Shown here: positions 40,736 through 47,995 of the stretch, piece after piece
Layout of the letters: each line of letters starts with the position of its first letter
Numbering within the stretch: position 1 is the first letter of the stretch
IMG/VR virus record: IMGVR_UViG_3300047510_001751
Span: 124,001-188,000 of that record
Reading direction: 5' to 3' (one strand)
Length of the DNA: 64,000 nt
DNA from: a virus
Notes under the pieces: generated by a model
What the model was told of the DNA's origin: nothing
Database searches by the model: none
What the model saw: the letters and a program-made list of their open reading frames with translations, nothing else
Program-made: the position numbers and the translations under genes

Positions 40736-42110
40736 AATCAAGATGATGTGTTGTGTCAGTTTTGTATTCTGGTTGCTTGAAGGGTAATACCTCAGAAGAT
40801 ATGTCCCAATTATGATCTTTAGCCGCTATAGTGTGCATAAACATAATATAATCATCATGATCAATATATTGATCACCTAAAAGATTTATAATATGTTCTT
40901 GATAATCATATTTTACATTTTTATGGTCTATCCAAAATCGAGTATCATCACGTTGACATGTTTTATATTGAGTTAAAATAAAAGCTGCCCAAAACTTGTA
41001 TCGACTTTCAATCCTATCATTAATAACTTCCCTCAAACTATTCACAATATTTTTATCTGGAATATCTTTCCATTGTTGTAAAATAGGTTTTAAATGATTA
41101 ATGACATCAATTGTCAATGTTAGCCCAGGAGCATCTAATGGTTCTAGAAATCCATTAGCTAAACCAAGAGTACAGTAATTTTCGTGATATGTTTTTTTAT
41201 TATATCGAGGATAAAAATTAACGAGCCTCGGTTCTATATCTACACCAACATCATTAATAAACTCTTCTCTGGCTCTATCTTCACTGACATAGTTAGAACT
41301 AAATGTATACCCTGTACCAATTCTCGAATAAGTTGGTGTTATCCATCTCCACCCATACTTCATAGTTTTTGCTACTGTGTATGGATGAAATTGATTTCTT
41401 TTATCAGTATATTCTAGTGGATATACAAAAGCTTTGTTTGTTAACAATACATCAGACAAATCAACATATTCTTCATTCAAAATATCATTGTAACCAGTGG
41501 CAATAATATAATAATCTGCTGTGATTACGGTGTCTTTATCAGTAATAAGTCTCTCAATTTTATCATTTGTTTTTTCTACTTTAACAATAGTTTCTGCTAA
41601 TGTAGAAACATGTTTGTGCTTCTTACAATGCTTAGAAATAAAATTAATATACTTACCAGCATCAAAATGCCATGATTTTGGATAAAAGAAATCAGATTTA
41701 AATACGTGATTATCTTTTACTGTATCATTTAAATTACAGGCAATAAGATCATTGATTGAAACATCTTTCGGTTTATTTGCCAAAAGTCTATAAAACATAG
41801 TTGTATGAATGCTCATGGCATTCGATGACCTATTGTTTTTGAAATTGTGAATAAAGTTGTTTTTAGACCAGTTCTTATAATAGACACCATACTTCACAGC
41901 AGCATCGGATTCGGCAATAAAAATATCATGGTTTACACCAATTTCTTGATGAAAACCATTTAACTTAATTGTATTGGATTCCCCAACCCCAATGCTAGGA
42001 ATATGGGGAGAACCTACAATTATAATTTCACTAAAAAACTCTTTTTTAACTGCCATAGCAGCACAAGCCATCCAGCCTGCTGCCCCAGTTCCAACAATAC
42101 AGAGTTTCAT
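40692..42110 (-). CDS. flavin-dependent tryptophan halogenase family protein
   Basis: The ATG giving MKLCIVGTGAAGWMACAAMA overlaps the upstream stop (ATGA) and places the FAD motif GTGAAG at residues 7-12. The family sequence GVGESNTIKLNGFHQEIG follows, then the segment AVKYGVYYKNW containing the candidate catalytic Lys73. The diagnostic WxWxIP motif appears as WRWITP near residue 253, with Ile replaced by Thr. GLANGFLEPLDAPGL matches the family's second flavin region. Known members chlorinate or brominate tryptophan using FADH2. Cyanophages carry related genes; substrate and role in infection are not known. Confidence 0.88.
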   Translation of the reverse strand: MKLCIVGTGAAGWMACAAMAVKKEFFSEIIIVGSPHIPSIGVGESNTIKLNGFHQEIGVNHDIFIAESDAAVKYGVYYKNWSKNNFIHNFKNNRSSNAMSIHTTMFYRLLANKPKDVSINDLIACNLNDTVKDNHVFKSDFFYPKSWHFDAGKYINFISKHCKKHKHVSTLAETIVKVEKTNDKIERLITDKDTVITADYYIIATGYNDILNEEYVDLSDVLLTNKAFVYPLEYTDKRNQFHPYTVAKTMKYGWRWITPTYSRIGTGYTFSSNYVSEDRAREEFINDVGVDIEPRLVNFYPRYNKKTYHENYCTLGLANGFLEPLDAPGLTLTIDVINHLKPILQQWKDIPDKNIVNSLREVINDRIESRYKFWAAFILTQYKTCQRDDTRFWIDHKNVKYDYQEHIINLLGDQYIDHDDYIMFMHTIAAKDHNWDISSEVLPFKQPEYKTDTTHHLDYVEAIRNKVSRIRS

Positions 42111-42328
42111 AGTTTTCCGCCTACTGTTCCTTCGTGTTGTTTGGTTTCTGGAAATCCTTCTTGAAGCCATTTAAGATAGCATCGAGTAGCATTAACACAT
42201 TGTTCTTCTGTGAGAGAAGTGATGATGGGTTTCTCGTCTTTGTCAAAAGAATGCCAAAGTCCATAGTTAGTTTGTTTTAAATAAAACGCCCCCTCGTCAT
42301 AAAAAATTGGCTCTTGCTGGTTGCTCAT
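42107..42328 (-). CDS. 73-aa early protein
   Basis: The ATG giving MSNQQEPIFYDEGAFYLKQT has AAGGAGT upstream. Continues YGLWHSFDKDEKPIITSLTE, then CVNATRCYLKWLQEGFPET. Coupled to the halogenase by ATGA, so it may be a cofactor-handling or helper protein, but no motif supports that. Confidence 0.62.
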   Translation of the reverse strand: MSNQQEPIFYDEGAFYLKQTNYGLWHSFDKDEKPIITSLTEEQCVNATRCYLKWLQEGFPETKQHEGTVGGKL

Positions 42329-42524
42329 CTGGTACTCCTTCAATAATAATTTGTGCTGGTTTATCATTCCAATGACGAACTACTCCAGCAATGATAAAAC
42401 AGTTAGTAATAAGATACGTAACAAAAATAATAGTTCTAACGATTGCCACTCGGTCTGCCACGTCGTCTTTTTTGTGTGCTTTCTCCCCCAGTGCTAGTGC
42501 CCACAGATGCCACAGGTGTTTCAT
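42297..42524 (-). CDS. 75-aa single-pass membrane protein
   Basis: Begins MKHLWHLWALALGEKAHKKD; hydrophobic helix IVRTIIFVTYLITNCFIIAG at residues about 27-46. The N-terminus, the span and the downstream RHW are of a type common in cyanophages. It overlaps the AT-hook gene by 89 bases, which makes the downstream start choice important. Function unknown. Confidence 0.65.
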   Translation of the reverse strand: MKHLWHLWALALGEKAHKKDDVADRVAIVRTIIFVTYLITNCFIIAGVVRHWNDKPAQIIIEGVPDEQPARANFL

Positions 42525-42813
42525 TTGGTTCAAAAAATTGATCGAGAGATGAGAATAGTTGTTGTTTGGGTTTCCTGCCACGTTTCTTTGGTGTTTCTAC
42601 TGGTTCTTCCTTGTCCACTACAGGAAGTGGCACAGCAAGAGTAGGATCTTGATAATGGATGGTAGCATCCTTGGTCTTGATGCTGTAACGAGTCAGATGT
42701 TTATCAAGGTGATTCTGGCATTGAAACCAGCAGATTTTATGTTCCTTCCCGTCCTGATACTCTAGACGAATCGGAAACCCAGTGTGAGGGAACAGGTCTT
42801 GGTCTTGCTTCAT
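42436..42813 (-). CDS. 125-aa protein with two AT-hooks
   Basis: The ATG giving MKQDQDLFPHTGFPIRLEYQ was chosen. The N-terminal 65 residues look like a small domain with a Cys (HKICWFQCQNHLDKHL). The C-terminal half is disordered, with two AT-hook motifs, KKRGRKPK and KRRRGRPS. AT-hooks bind the minor groove of AT-rich DNA, so a role on phage DNA is likely. Overlaps both neighbours (77 and 89 bases). Confidence 0.7.
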   Translation of the reverse strand: MKQDQDLFPHTGFPIRLEYQDGKEHKICWFQCQNHLDKHLTRYSIKTKDATIHYQDPTLAVPLPVVDKEEPVETPKKRGRKPKQQLFSSLDQFFEPNETPVASVGTSTGGESTQKRRRGRPSGNR

Positions 42814-43159
42814 AATGTTGTAGTTTGCCGTTAAGGAAAGTAAGAGAGCATTCTGGCCAGTCATCCCACTGACCTTTGTGAGTCTGTGGATATACTACCA
42901 CAGTTTTGGACAGTTGGCAAGCCTTGACCCTGCCATGGTTGCCGTTGAGGATGTATTCTAATCCTAGTAGGTTTTCATCTGAATCTACAATGTCATAAAT
43001 GTCTTCATCTTCGATCACCCACAACCTACCAGATGGATCCAACCAATAAAGATCTAAGAATCCCCTGTATTTCTCATTGAATGTCTTAGATTGACACACA
43101 GTTTCAGTAAATGGTTCGCCCAGATCGTATGATGAGCGAAAGTAATCAAACATTCCCAT
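42737..43159 (-). CDS. 140-aa early protein
   Basis: Begins MGMFDYFRSSYDLGEPFTET, continues CQSKTFNEKYRGFLDLYWLD and a strand-rich middle. The first 110 residues look well patterned; the Pro/Arg/Ser-rich last 30 overlap the next gene. Typical of conserved small phage proteins; function unknown. Confidence 0.68.
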   Translation of the reverse strand: MGMFDYFRSSYDLGEPFTETVCQSKTFNEKYRGFLDLYWLDPSGRLWVIEDEDIYDIVDSDENLLGLEYILNGNHGRVKACQLSKTVVVYPQTHKGQWDDWPECSLTFLNGKLQHYEARPRPVPSHWVSDSSRVSGREGT

Positions 43160-43163
43160 GGTA

Positions 43164-43331
43164 TTATGTGGTAGTGATTCTAAAGTTAAAACTATCTATG
43201 AAGGTTTGCCATGCCCCATCATTAAATTCTTTTGTCTCATAAGAAAAACGATACCCGTTTTCTTCTTGTATAGCATAGTCAATCTCACACTGAATGAGTG
43301 CTCGGAGTTGTTCGATTTGTTCTTTAGTCAT
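43164..43331 (-). CDS. 55-aa early protein
   Basis: Begins MTKEQIEQLRALIQCEIDYA, ends WQTFIDSFNFRITTT. Coupled to the upstream gene by ATGA. Amphipathic helix then strands. Function unknown. Confidence 0.58.
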   Translation of the reverse strand: MTKEQIEQLRALIQCEIDYAIQEENGYRFSYETKEFNDGAWQTFIDSFNFRITTT

Positions 43332-43864
43332 CCCAGTTTCCTCTTAATAGTTTCAAGACAGTCATTCCAACCTTCTACCAGTTCTTCAACACCAATAGAT
43401 TGAGAACCTTCAGCAGATTGTGGTTTAGGCAACCACTTCTTGATACGCTCAATCAAATCATCAATTGATTCATTGGATGACAAACTGGATTTAACTGTGA
43501 AGATATCACTCCACCAATCATCAATCACATCACCAAGAGTGGGACCAAAGGTGAATTTGAGTGATCCTTGTGGATTAGCAGAAATGTCAGCAGCAAACAT
43601 CTTCTCAAGCAGTCGGAATGTTTCAGCATCATCTACACGAGTTAGAATGCCACCTTCATCGTTCTCACGCCACCACTTGACCCAACCATCACTATGACGA
43701 TAGTGATTACGATAGTATGTGGTATTGTTGTAATCAACACAATACACCGTGCCTTCTTTCAGCGATTCCATTTTAGGAATGGGTGTCTTCTCAATCTCTT
43801 CAAGCAGTGCTACTTTCTTTTCAAGTAGTTTGATTTGTGCTTTTACTTCTTCAATTTCAGTCAT
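43328..43864 (-). CDS. 178-aa coiled-coil plus beta protein
   Basis: Residues 1-25 are a coiled coil (EVKAQIKLLEKKVALLEEIE). A strand-rich domain with VYCVDYNNTTYYRNHYRHSD, then WVKWWRENDEGG, follows. The C-terminal helices end in ERIKKWLP and CLETIKRKLG. No family recognised; probably oligomeric. Confidence 0.68.
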   Translation of the reverse strand: MTEIEEVKAQIKLLEKKVALLEEIEKTPIPKMESLKEGTVYCVDYNNTTYYRNHYRHSDGWVKWWRENDEGGILTRVDDAETFRLLEKMFAADISANPQGSLKFTFGPTLGDVIDDWWSDIFTVKSSLSSNESIDDLIERIKKWLPKPQSAEGSQSIGVEELVEGWNDCLETIKRKLG

Positions 43865-44066
43865 TTTTTTCTACCCAAGTACAAGCAAAACAAATCTTCA
43901 TCATAAACCTCACAAATCTATTAGGAACAGTTCCTTCGTTTGGTGTCCATTGAATACCATTACCAGGAGAACCACCAAACATATAACAAGTCCAGTCAGA
44001 TAGCTTTGGATTGTGAATTTGTAATTGATAGTCAGGGAATTTAGTTTCGTAGAATTTATCAGTCAT
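43857..44066 (-). CDS. 69-aa early protein
   Basis: Begins MTDKFYETKFPDYQLQIHNP, then SDWTCYMFGGSPGNGIQWTP. Aromatic and Gly-rich, with two Cys near the end (MKICFACTWVEKN). Overlaps both neighbours by a few bases. Function unknown. Confidence 0.6.
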   Translation of the reverse strand: MTDKFYETKFPDYQLQIHNPKLSDWTCYMFGGSPGNGIQWTPNEGTVPNRFVRFMMKICFACTWVEKND

Positions 44067-44248
44067 AGGTCAAAAGGTTGTTGAGGGTCTCGGGTCCACA
44101 CTTTCGTATACACTAACCACTTCTCTTGTTTGTTATCCATCTCAGCAGTCCAGTGATACCCATTCTCATCAATAGCATCAAGGTAATGAATACCTTTACG
44201 GTCATCAATCACACGAGTGACTGATACAAACTTTACTTTTTCAACCAT
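44063..44248 (-). CDS. 61-aa early protein
   Basis: Begins MVEKVKFVSVTRVIDDRKGI, then HYLDAIDENGYHWTAEMDNK. A small all-beta pattern (VTRVID, HYLDAID, YHWTAEM). ATGA-coupled to the next gene. Function unknown. Confidence 0.6.
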   Translation of the reverse strand: MVEKVKFVSVTRVIDDRKGIHYLDAIDENGYHWTAEMDNKQEKWLVYTKVWTRDPQQPFDL

Positions 44249-44250
44249 AG

Positions 44251-44373
44251 TCAGTTACCGTTAATGATGTTCCAGAATTGTTTAGAATTAGCACCAGGAA
44301 GATGTGGTAGTTTCTTCTCCCAGTATCCTGTGATGTGATAATACCACGATTTTAGCACATATGGGAGTTTCAT
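44251..44373 (-). CDS. 40-aa basic peptide
   Basis: Begins MKLPYVLKSWYYHITGYWEK, ends FWNIINGN; aromatic and basic. It overlaps the upstream stop by ATGA and ends two bases before the next gene, which supports translation. Function unknown. Confidence 0.5.
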   Translation of the reverse strand: MKLPYVLKSWYYHITGYWEKKLPHLPGANSKQFWNIINGN

Positions 44374-44696
44374 ACTCCATCTCCAGTTTCTTGCCACAAA
44401 GCAACAGGACTATATTTTTGCTCTACTTCTTTCACACGTTCCATGAAACTATCATCACCATGATCACCACTATACAGATAATCAATATGCCTCATAATTT
44501 CTGACATCTTACGAAGTTTAGGCAGTTGCTCTTTCAAATACTCAATCACTTCATCAGGATAGTTTGAATAGTAATAAGAATGGTCTCCATCTGTGCCTGC
44601 TTTACCATTGTGTCGGATTTCTTCCTCCAACTCATCAGCAAATTGTGATACCTTGTAATAATCGTAACCGCAGTTACCGAAATGTCCGCCGCTCAT
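44370..44696 (-). CDS. 108-aa SGGHF-family protein
   Basis: The sequence MSGGHFGNCGYDYYKVSQFA, then DELEEEIRHNG and the closing block IDYLYSGDHGDDSFMERVKE, follow a pattern common in uncharacterised phage and bacterial proteins (SGGHF at the start and IDxLxSGDxGxxSF near the end). Acidic and helical. No function is known. Confidence 0.72.
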   Translation of the reverse strand: MSGGHFGNCGYDYYKVSQFADELEEEIRHNGKAGTDGDHSYYYSNYPDEVIEYLKEQLPKLRKMSEIMRHIDYLYSGDHGDDSFMERVKEVEQKYSPVALWQETGDGV

Positions 44697-44887
44697 TGTT
44701 GTGCCTCAATAATAGATTTGATTTGTTGAAGATCTTCTATGCGTTCTTTGGTAAGATCATACTCTTCACAATACCAATCAAGATCAGGATTTTCCTGATT
44801 GGTTTCCTCCCGAATGTCCCATTCAATACACTGAAGATGTCCTTCTTGGTCTCGAATGAAATAGTTTAGAGTGTCAAATAAAGTCAT
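44693..44887 (-). CDS. 64-aa acidic protein
   Basis: The ATG giving MTLFDTLNYFIRDQEGHLQC is chosen over an upstream TTG. Acidic (DIREETNQENPDLDWYCEEY) and helical. Overlaps the upstream gene by 14 bases. Function unknown. Confidence 0.58.
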   Translation of the reverse strand: MTLFDTLNYFIRDQEGHLQCIEWDIREETNQENPDLDWYCEEYDLTKERIEDLQQIKSIIEAQQ

Positions 44888-45056
44888 GATCTTCAAAAGT
44901 AAAGTAATCAGTAATGGCAGACATCACAGCATCATTAATACGATCAAAAATAACATGTTCTTCTGGGTTTTCTACATGTTTGTGGGCAAGACGCCAACCA
45001 CGTTGAACACCTTGTTCAATTGCCATTTCAAGAATAACGTGTGTTTTAGGTTTCAT
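44874..45056 (-). CDS. 60-aa helical protein
   Basis: Begins MKPKTHVILEMAIEQGVQRG, then WRLAHKHVENPEEHVIFDRI. Its ATG is fused to the stop of the 29-aa peptide (TAATG). The GxxRGxxxAHKH pattern is typical of small conserved phage proteins. Function unknown. Confidence 0.62.
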   Translation of the reverse strand: MKPKTHVILEMAIEQGVQRGWRLAHKHVENPEEHVIFDRINDAVMSAITDYFTFEDHDFI

Positions 45057-45145
45057 TAGTCTTCAGGGTCGTTGTGGTGAATAGCATAGTTAAACACTAA
45101 TGCAATAAAAGCAAGGGCAAACCAAGATCCAAAAAAAGTAATCAT
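45056..45145 (-). CDS. 29-aa membrane peptide
   Basis: MITFFGSWFALAFIALVFNY forms one membrane span followed by a His/Asp tail. The frame is joined to its neighbours by ATGA and TAATG overlaps. The small size leaves some doubt. Confidence 0.45.
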   Translation of the reverse strand: MITFFGSWFALAFIALVFNYAIHHNDPED

Positions 45146-45303
45146 CGGATGTAAAGATGTTTTTTGTTTTCAATCATATGATCCAAAACTTGTGCTAGTT
45201 TTTGTTCATATGTGGCATTGTTATGTTTCATACACTCCACATAAGCATCATGAAGGCGAGCGTACAAGTCATCCCAATGAGTTTTGTCGATAGGTTTAAT
45301 CAT
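45142..45303 (-). CDS. 53-aa helical protein
   Basis: Begins MIKPIDKTHWDDLYARLHDA, continues YVECMKHNNATYEQKLAQVL; amphipathic helix. ATGA overlaps at both ends. Function unknown. Confidence 0.58.
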   Translation of the reverse strand: MIKPIDKTHWDDLYARLHDAYVECMKHNNATYEQKLAQVLDHMIENKKHLYIR

Positions 45304-45503
45304 TTCCAAATGCCAGAAACAACAGCAATACCAAGAATAATAGCAAGAAAACCAAGAGCGATCAGGAAACTAATCCAAATAGGAGAAATAACCCAAATCC
45401 AAGGCCAAGAAATAAATCCAGTGAGTTTTAGACCAACAAACAGAATAGTCAACCATCCAGCAAATCCCATGCCAGAGTTGACGGTAGTAGTGTTGCTAGA
45501 CAT
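45300..45503 (-). CDS. 67-aa Fragile-X-F-like membrane protein
   Basis: After a polar start (MSSNTTTVNSGMG) come two membrane spans: WLTILFVGLKLTGFI and PIWISFLIALGFLAIILGIA, joined by SWPWIWVISPIWI. This Trp-Pro pattern matches the Transmembrane Fragile-X-F family, found in phages and bacteria. It probably sits in the host inner membrane; role unknown. A class B leader fixes the start and its promoter shares a terminator. Confidence 0.75.
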   Translation of the reverse strand: MSSNTTTVNSGMGFAGWLTILFVGLKLTGFISWPWIWVISPIWISFLIALGFLAIILGIAVVSGIWK

Positions 45504-45531
45504 GTGTTTTGTTTGAACTGAAGACAGTATA
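45501..45531 (-). promoter_or_regulatory. class B promoter-leader
   Basis: TATACTGTCTTCAGTTCAAA followed by CAAAACAC ends at the ATG. This is the only class B copy that also has a good -35 box. Confidence 0.68.
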
Positions 45532-45554
45532 GACCATAAAAAAGGGGGCGTCAA
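45526..45554 (-). promoter_or_regulatory. terminator-promoter element (promoter part)
   Basis: TTGACG, 17 bp, TATACT; the -35 box is the loop of the terminator hairpin and six T residues lie in the spacer. Confidence 0.8.
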
Positions 45555-45561
45555 CCCCCTT
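45538..45561 (-). terminator. terminator-promoter element (terminator part)
   Basis: AAGGGGG / CCCCCTT stem with loop TTGACG followed by six T residues, about 10 bases after the 3' phosphatase stop. This is the most regular copy. Confidence 0.88.
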
Positions 45562-45570
45562 GTGTCGGTT

Positions 45571-46041
45571 TCAGAACTGTCCATTTCCTTGACCAACATC
45601 AAACACCCAGATGCCACGCTCAATCCACATGTTCACCACACGCTGGCGGTCATCAAAGACACCCAGAATCCTATGAGTTTTAATGATTTCATCAGCAATC
45701 TCACCTTTAACAATAGCATCATCACGGTGATCTTTATACTTTCTCATATACAACCCATCCCATTTGAAACCAAATTTGGTGAGCCACTCTTCTGTTTGAT
45801 CACGATAATCATCTGACCGACCAGATACAAAGAACAGATCAGCATTCATAATTCCCTTACTGGCATGTAGAGATTTGTATACAAGTTCTACTGCTAGGTT
45901 GGGAACATCTTCACTCAGTCCTTTGTTCCAAGCATCCCAGTTACGGGGTTTGGTTGCCACATACTGACGACGATGGCGAACATCACAGATAGTTCCATCG
46001 AGATCGAAAACGAAGCACTTCTTTTGTTCCACATTCAACAT
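45571..46041 (-). CDS. polynucleotide 3'-phosphatase (HAD), T4 Pnkp C-terminal half
   Basis: The HAD motif FDLDGTICD lies at residues 12-20, with Asp13 as the expected nucleophile and Asp15 the acid/base. VSGRSDDYRDQTEEWL matches the second HAD motif region, and DDRQRVVNMWIERG the acidic motif with the T4-like ending. All align in order with the phosphatase domain of T4 polynucleotide kinase. It removes 2',3'-cyclic or 3'-phosphate ends before ligation. In T4 this is fused to the kinase; here it starts inside the kinase gene, in the +1 frame. Confidence 0.85.
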   Translation of the reverse strand: MLNVEQKKCFVFDLDGTICDVRHRRQYVATKPRNWDAWNKGLSEDVPNLAVELVYKSLHASKGIMNADLFFVSGRSDDYRDQTEEWLTKFGFKWDGLYMRKYKDHRDDAIVKGEIADEIIKTHRILGVFDDRQRVVNMWIERGIWVFDVGQGNGQF

Positions 46042-46492
46042 AATCAAATCCTTCAGATACAGTTGGTTTTTCAAATTGATGATACATTCTTTTCAGAATG
46101 TCTTTGGGAATGAACTTACCTTCACGATGATTATTTCGTTCCAGTGCTTCTTCTAAAGGAATCTCAAAGTAAACTGCTCCTCTGTGACAATGTGACGGCA
46201 GTTTATTGAGTTTTTTCTTTCGTGCTTTGACACTGAGATTCGTCTGATCCCATATAATATTTTTGCCATTGTCAATGGCATATGGGATCAGTTTCTCCAT
46301 CATCCGTGTTGCTTCTGTGATATACTGATCGAACACTTCATTATATGTTTTGCCTTCTTTTTTGGCATAATAATCAATATAGTAATCTGTCGAGAGAACC
46401 ACAGAATTTTTCCAATAGTCCAGAGCAAGAAGTTTATCCACATAGGTAGATTTCCCACTGGTGGGTATACCACAGAGCATTACACATTCCAT
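45983..46492 (-). CDS. polynucleotide 5'-kinase, T4 Pnkp N-terminal half
   Basis: The 169-aa protein begins MECVMLCGIPTSGKSTYVDK, with the Walker A motif GIPTSGKST at residues 8-16. STDYYIDYY follows where T4 Pnkp has its catalytic Asp. NIIWDQTNLSVKARKKKLNK is the lid region, and RNNHREGKFIPKDILKRMYH the C-terminal Arg-rich part. It phosphorylates 5'-OH RNA ends. The last 20 codons overlap the phosphatase gene. Together with the ligase upstream it forms the T4-type tRNA-repair set. Confidence 0.88.
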   Translation of the reverse strand: MECVMLCGIPTSGKSTYVDKLLALDYWKNSVVLSTDYYIDYYAKKEGKTYNEVFDQYITEATRMMEKLIPYAIDNGKNIIWDQTNLSVKARKKKLNKLPSHCHRGAVYFEIPLEEALERNNHREGKFIPKDILKRMYHQFEKPTVSEGFDYVECGTKEVLRFRSRWNYL

Positions 46493-47658
46493 GACAAACC
46501 TCCAAACAACCAGCGATTCTGGTCAATTTTAGTTTGAGTGGTGAGTAATTTGCTGATCATGTCAACAATGGTCTGGCGAGACCCTTTACCACCTTTCATA
46601 GCATACATGATCGGGGCGTGGATTGGCAAGATTTTGGTCTGGACAAACTGGGTAGCAAAATCCTTTCGGTCAGGATACATGATACAACCAGCATTATACA
46701 TGTCTGCCATCTCACTGGCAAGGTCGTCTACAGCCAGCCAGAAGGCGTTCTGGAACGCTTTAAGGCGGGTAGCGTCGTCTGGGGTCAGCAACGGCACAAG
46801 ATCGTCTACAGAGTCACTGAGGATGGTCTGGAGGACGTTTTTCTCCTGACTGATCTGGTCTTTTGATTTGTGACGAAGCACATACTCATCTGCCTTGACT
46901 TTGACCATGTGACCATTATCAAAACGGAGAACAACACCTTCTCCATCATCCCACTCACGAACTTGTTTCACAAACAAATCAATGTTTTGAACAGCAAGAC
47001 CATCAACTGCTTTGACTACAGGAATATCCCTAGCAGAAGCATAGTTCTTCATAGCATCATAATGTACATAATTACCATCAGATACATACCTCATGGCAGT
47101 CAGAATGAGTTGATCTTCAGGATAATCAACCACAATACGGTTCTTACGAGAGCACCACTCAAAAATAGGAGTGATGTTTCGTTGGAAGCACTTGTGAATA
47201 AACTGAGAATAATGTTTTTTATCCGCAATAAAATACTCAGCATTCATTGCTACATCAGTAACACCAGCCTTTGTACCTAAACGAAAACCTTCTTTGGTTG
47301 GAATAGGACGAATCATAGACCCATCCAGTTTCTCCAACACCACATGAGGTTCGTATAGATTGATCTTGTTGATTGCTGTCTCTTCACGCTCACCAGCATT
47401 AAAGAACTTGTGATACGGACGGGAGATAAGATTACCAGTGGCAGTATCAAAGATCAGACCACGACATTCACGACGAATCTTCATGTTGTAATGAGATCGC
47501 TCACGAATAAGTGAGAAAGTATCATCAAACGCCACCATGTAGTTAACAACGGTATACCAATCCTTCACCATCACCTTGAACTCGGGACGATCTTCAATGT
47601 GAGGGATCACATCATCAATATGTTTGATCTCAGGAAAATCATAGTTCATAGTCATCAT
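46480..47658 (-). CDS. RNA ligase, T4 Rnl1-like
   Basis: This 392-aa protein is close to T4 Rnl1 (374 aa). The adenylation motif VLEKLDGSMI gives Lys110 as the AMP-linked lysine. It is preceded by RRECRGLIFD and RPYHKFFNAGE and followed by a GEGVVLRF (motif IV-like) stretch and VKVKADEYVLRHKS (motif V). It seals 5'-phosphate and 3'-OH RNA ends. The start is one of three nearby ATGs in the overlap with the previous gene. In T4, Pnkp and Rnl1 undo host PrrC-type tRNA cleavage. Confidence 0.9.
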   Translation of the reverse strand: MMTMNYDFPEIKHIDDVIPHIEDRPEFKVMVKDWYTVVNYMVAFDDTFSLIRERSHYNMKIRRECRGLIFDTATGNLISRPYHKFFNAGEREETAINKINLYEPHVVLEKLDGSMIRPIPTKEGFRLGTKAGVTDVAMNAEYFIADKKHYSQFIHKCFQRNITPIFEWCSRKNRIVVDYPEDQLILTAMRYVSDGNYVHYDAMKNYASARDIPVVKAVDGLAVQNIDLFVKQVREWDDGEGVVLRFDNGHMVKVKADEYVLRHKSKDQISQEKNVLQTILSDSVDDLVPLLTPDDATRLKAFQNAFWLAVDDLASEMADMYNAGCIMYPDRKDFATQFVQTKILPIHAPIMYAMKGGKGSRQTIVDMISKLLTTQTKIDQNRWLFGGLSWNV

Positions 47659-47995
47659 CCCAGGGTGCTTTACGATCTAATAGTTTACGAATGCTTTCTA
47701 CTGCTTCTGGATCTGGTGGTTGATTTAATCTTTCCGTAAGAGCATCAAAATCTGTTTGTGATAGAACAATACGCTCTGGAGGATATGATCCTTTACCCCA
47801 GAATGTCTCAAATGCCCACTTATAATTCATGTCTTCCCACCCACCATTCAGTGAAGACCAGAACGATCCCCAGATATGATAATCATCAAATCTAAACCCT
47901 TCATGGCACATCAACCTGAACCACCACCACAATGGAGTGTACATAATCGGTTTAAATCCGATTAACCTTTTGTATATGAACACTGGAATGTACAT
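47639..47995 (-). CDS. 118-aa protein
   Basis: Begins MYIPVFIYKRLIGFKPIMYT, then PLWWWFRLMCHEGFRFDDYH, extremely Trp/Phe-rich, with WGSFWSSLNGGWEDMNYKWA. Likely a small membrane-associated or scaffold protein. Overlaps the RNA ligase start by 20 bases. Function unknown. Confidence 0.65.
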   Translation of the reverse strand: MYIPVFIYKRLIGFKPIMYTPLWWWFRLMCHEGFRFDDYHIWGSFWSSLNGGWEDMNYKWAFETFWGKGSYPPERIVLSQTDFDALTERLNQPPDPEAVESIRKLLDRKAPWDDDYEL

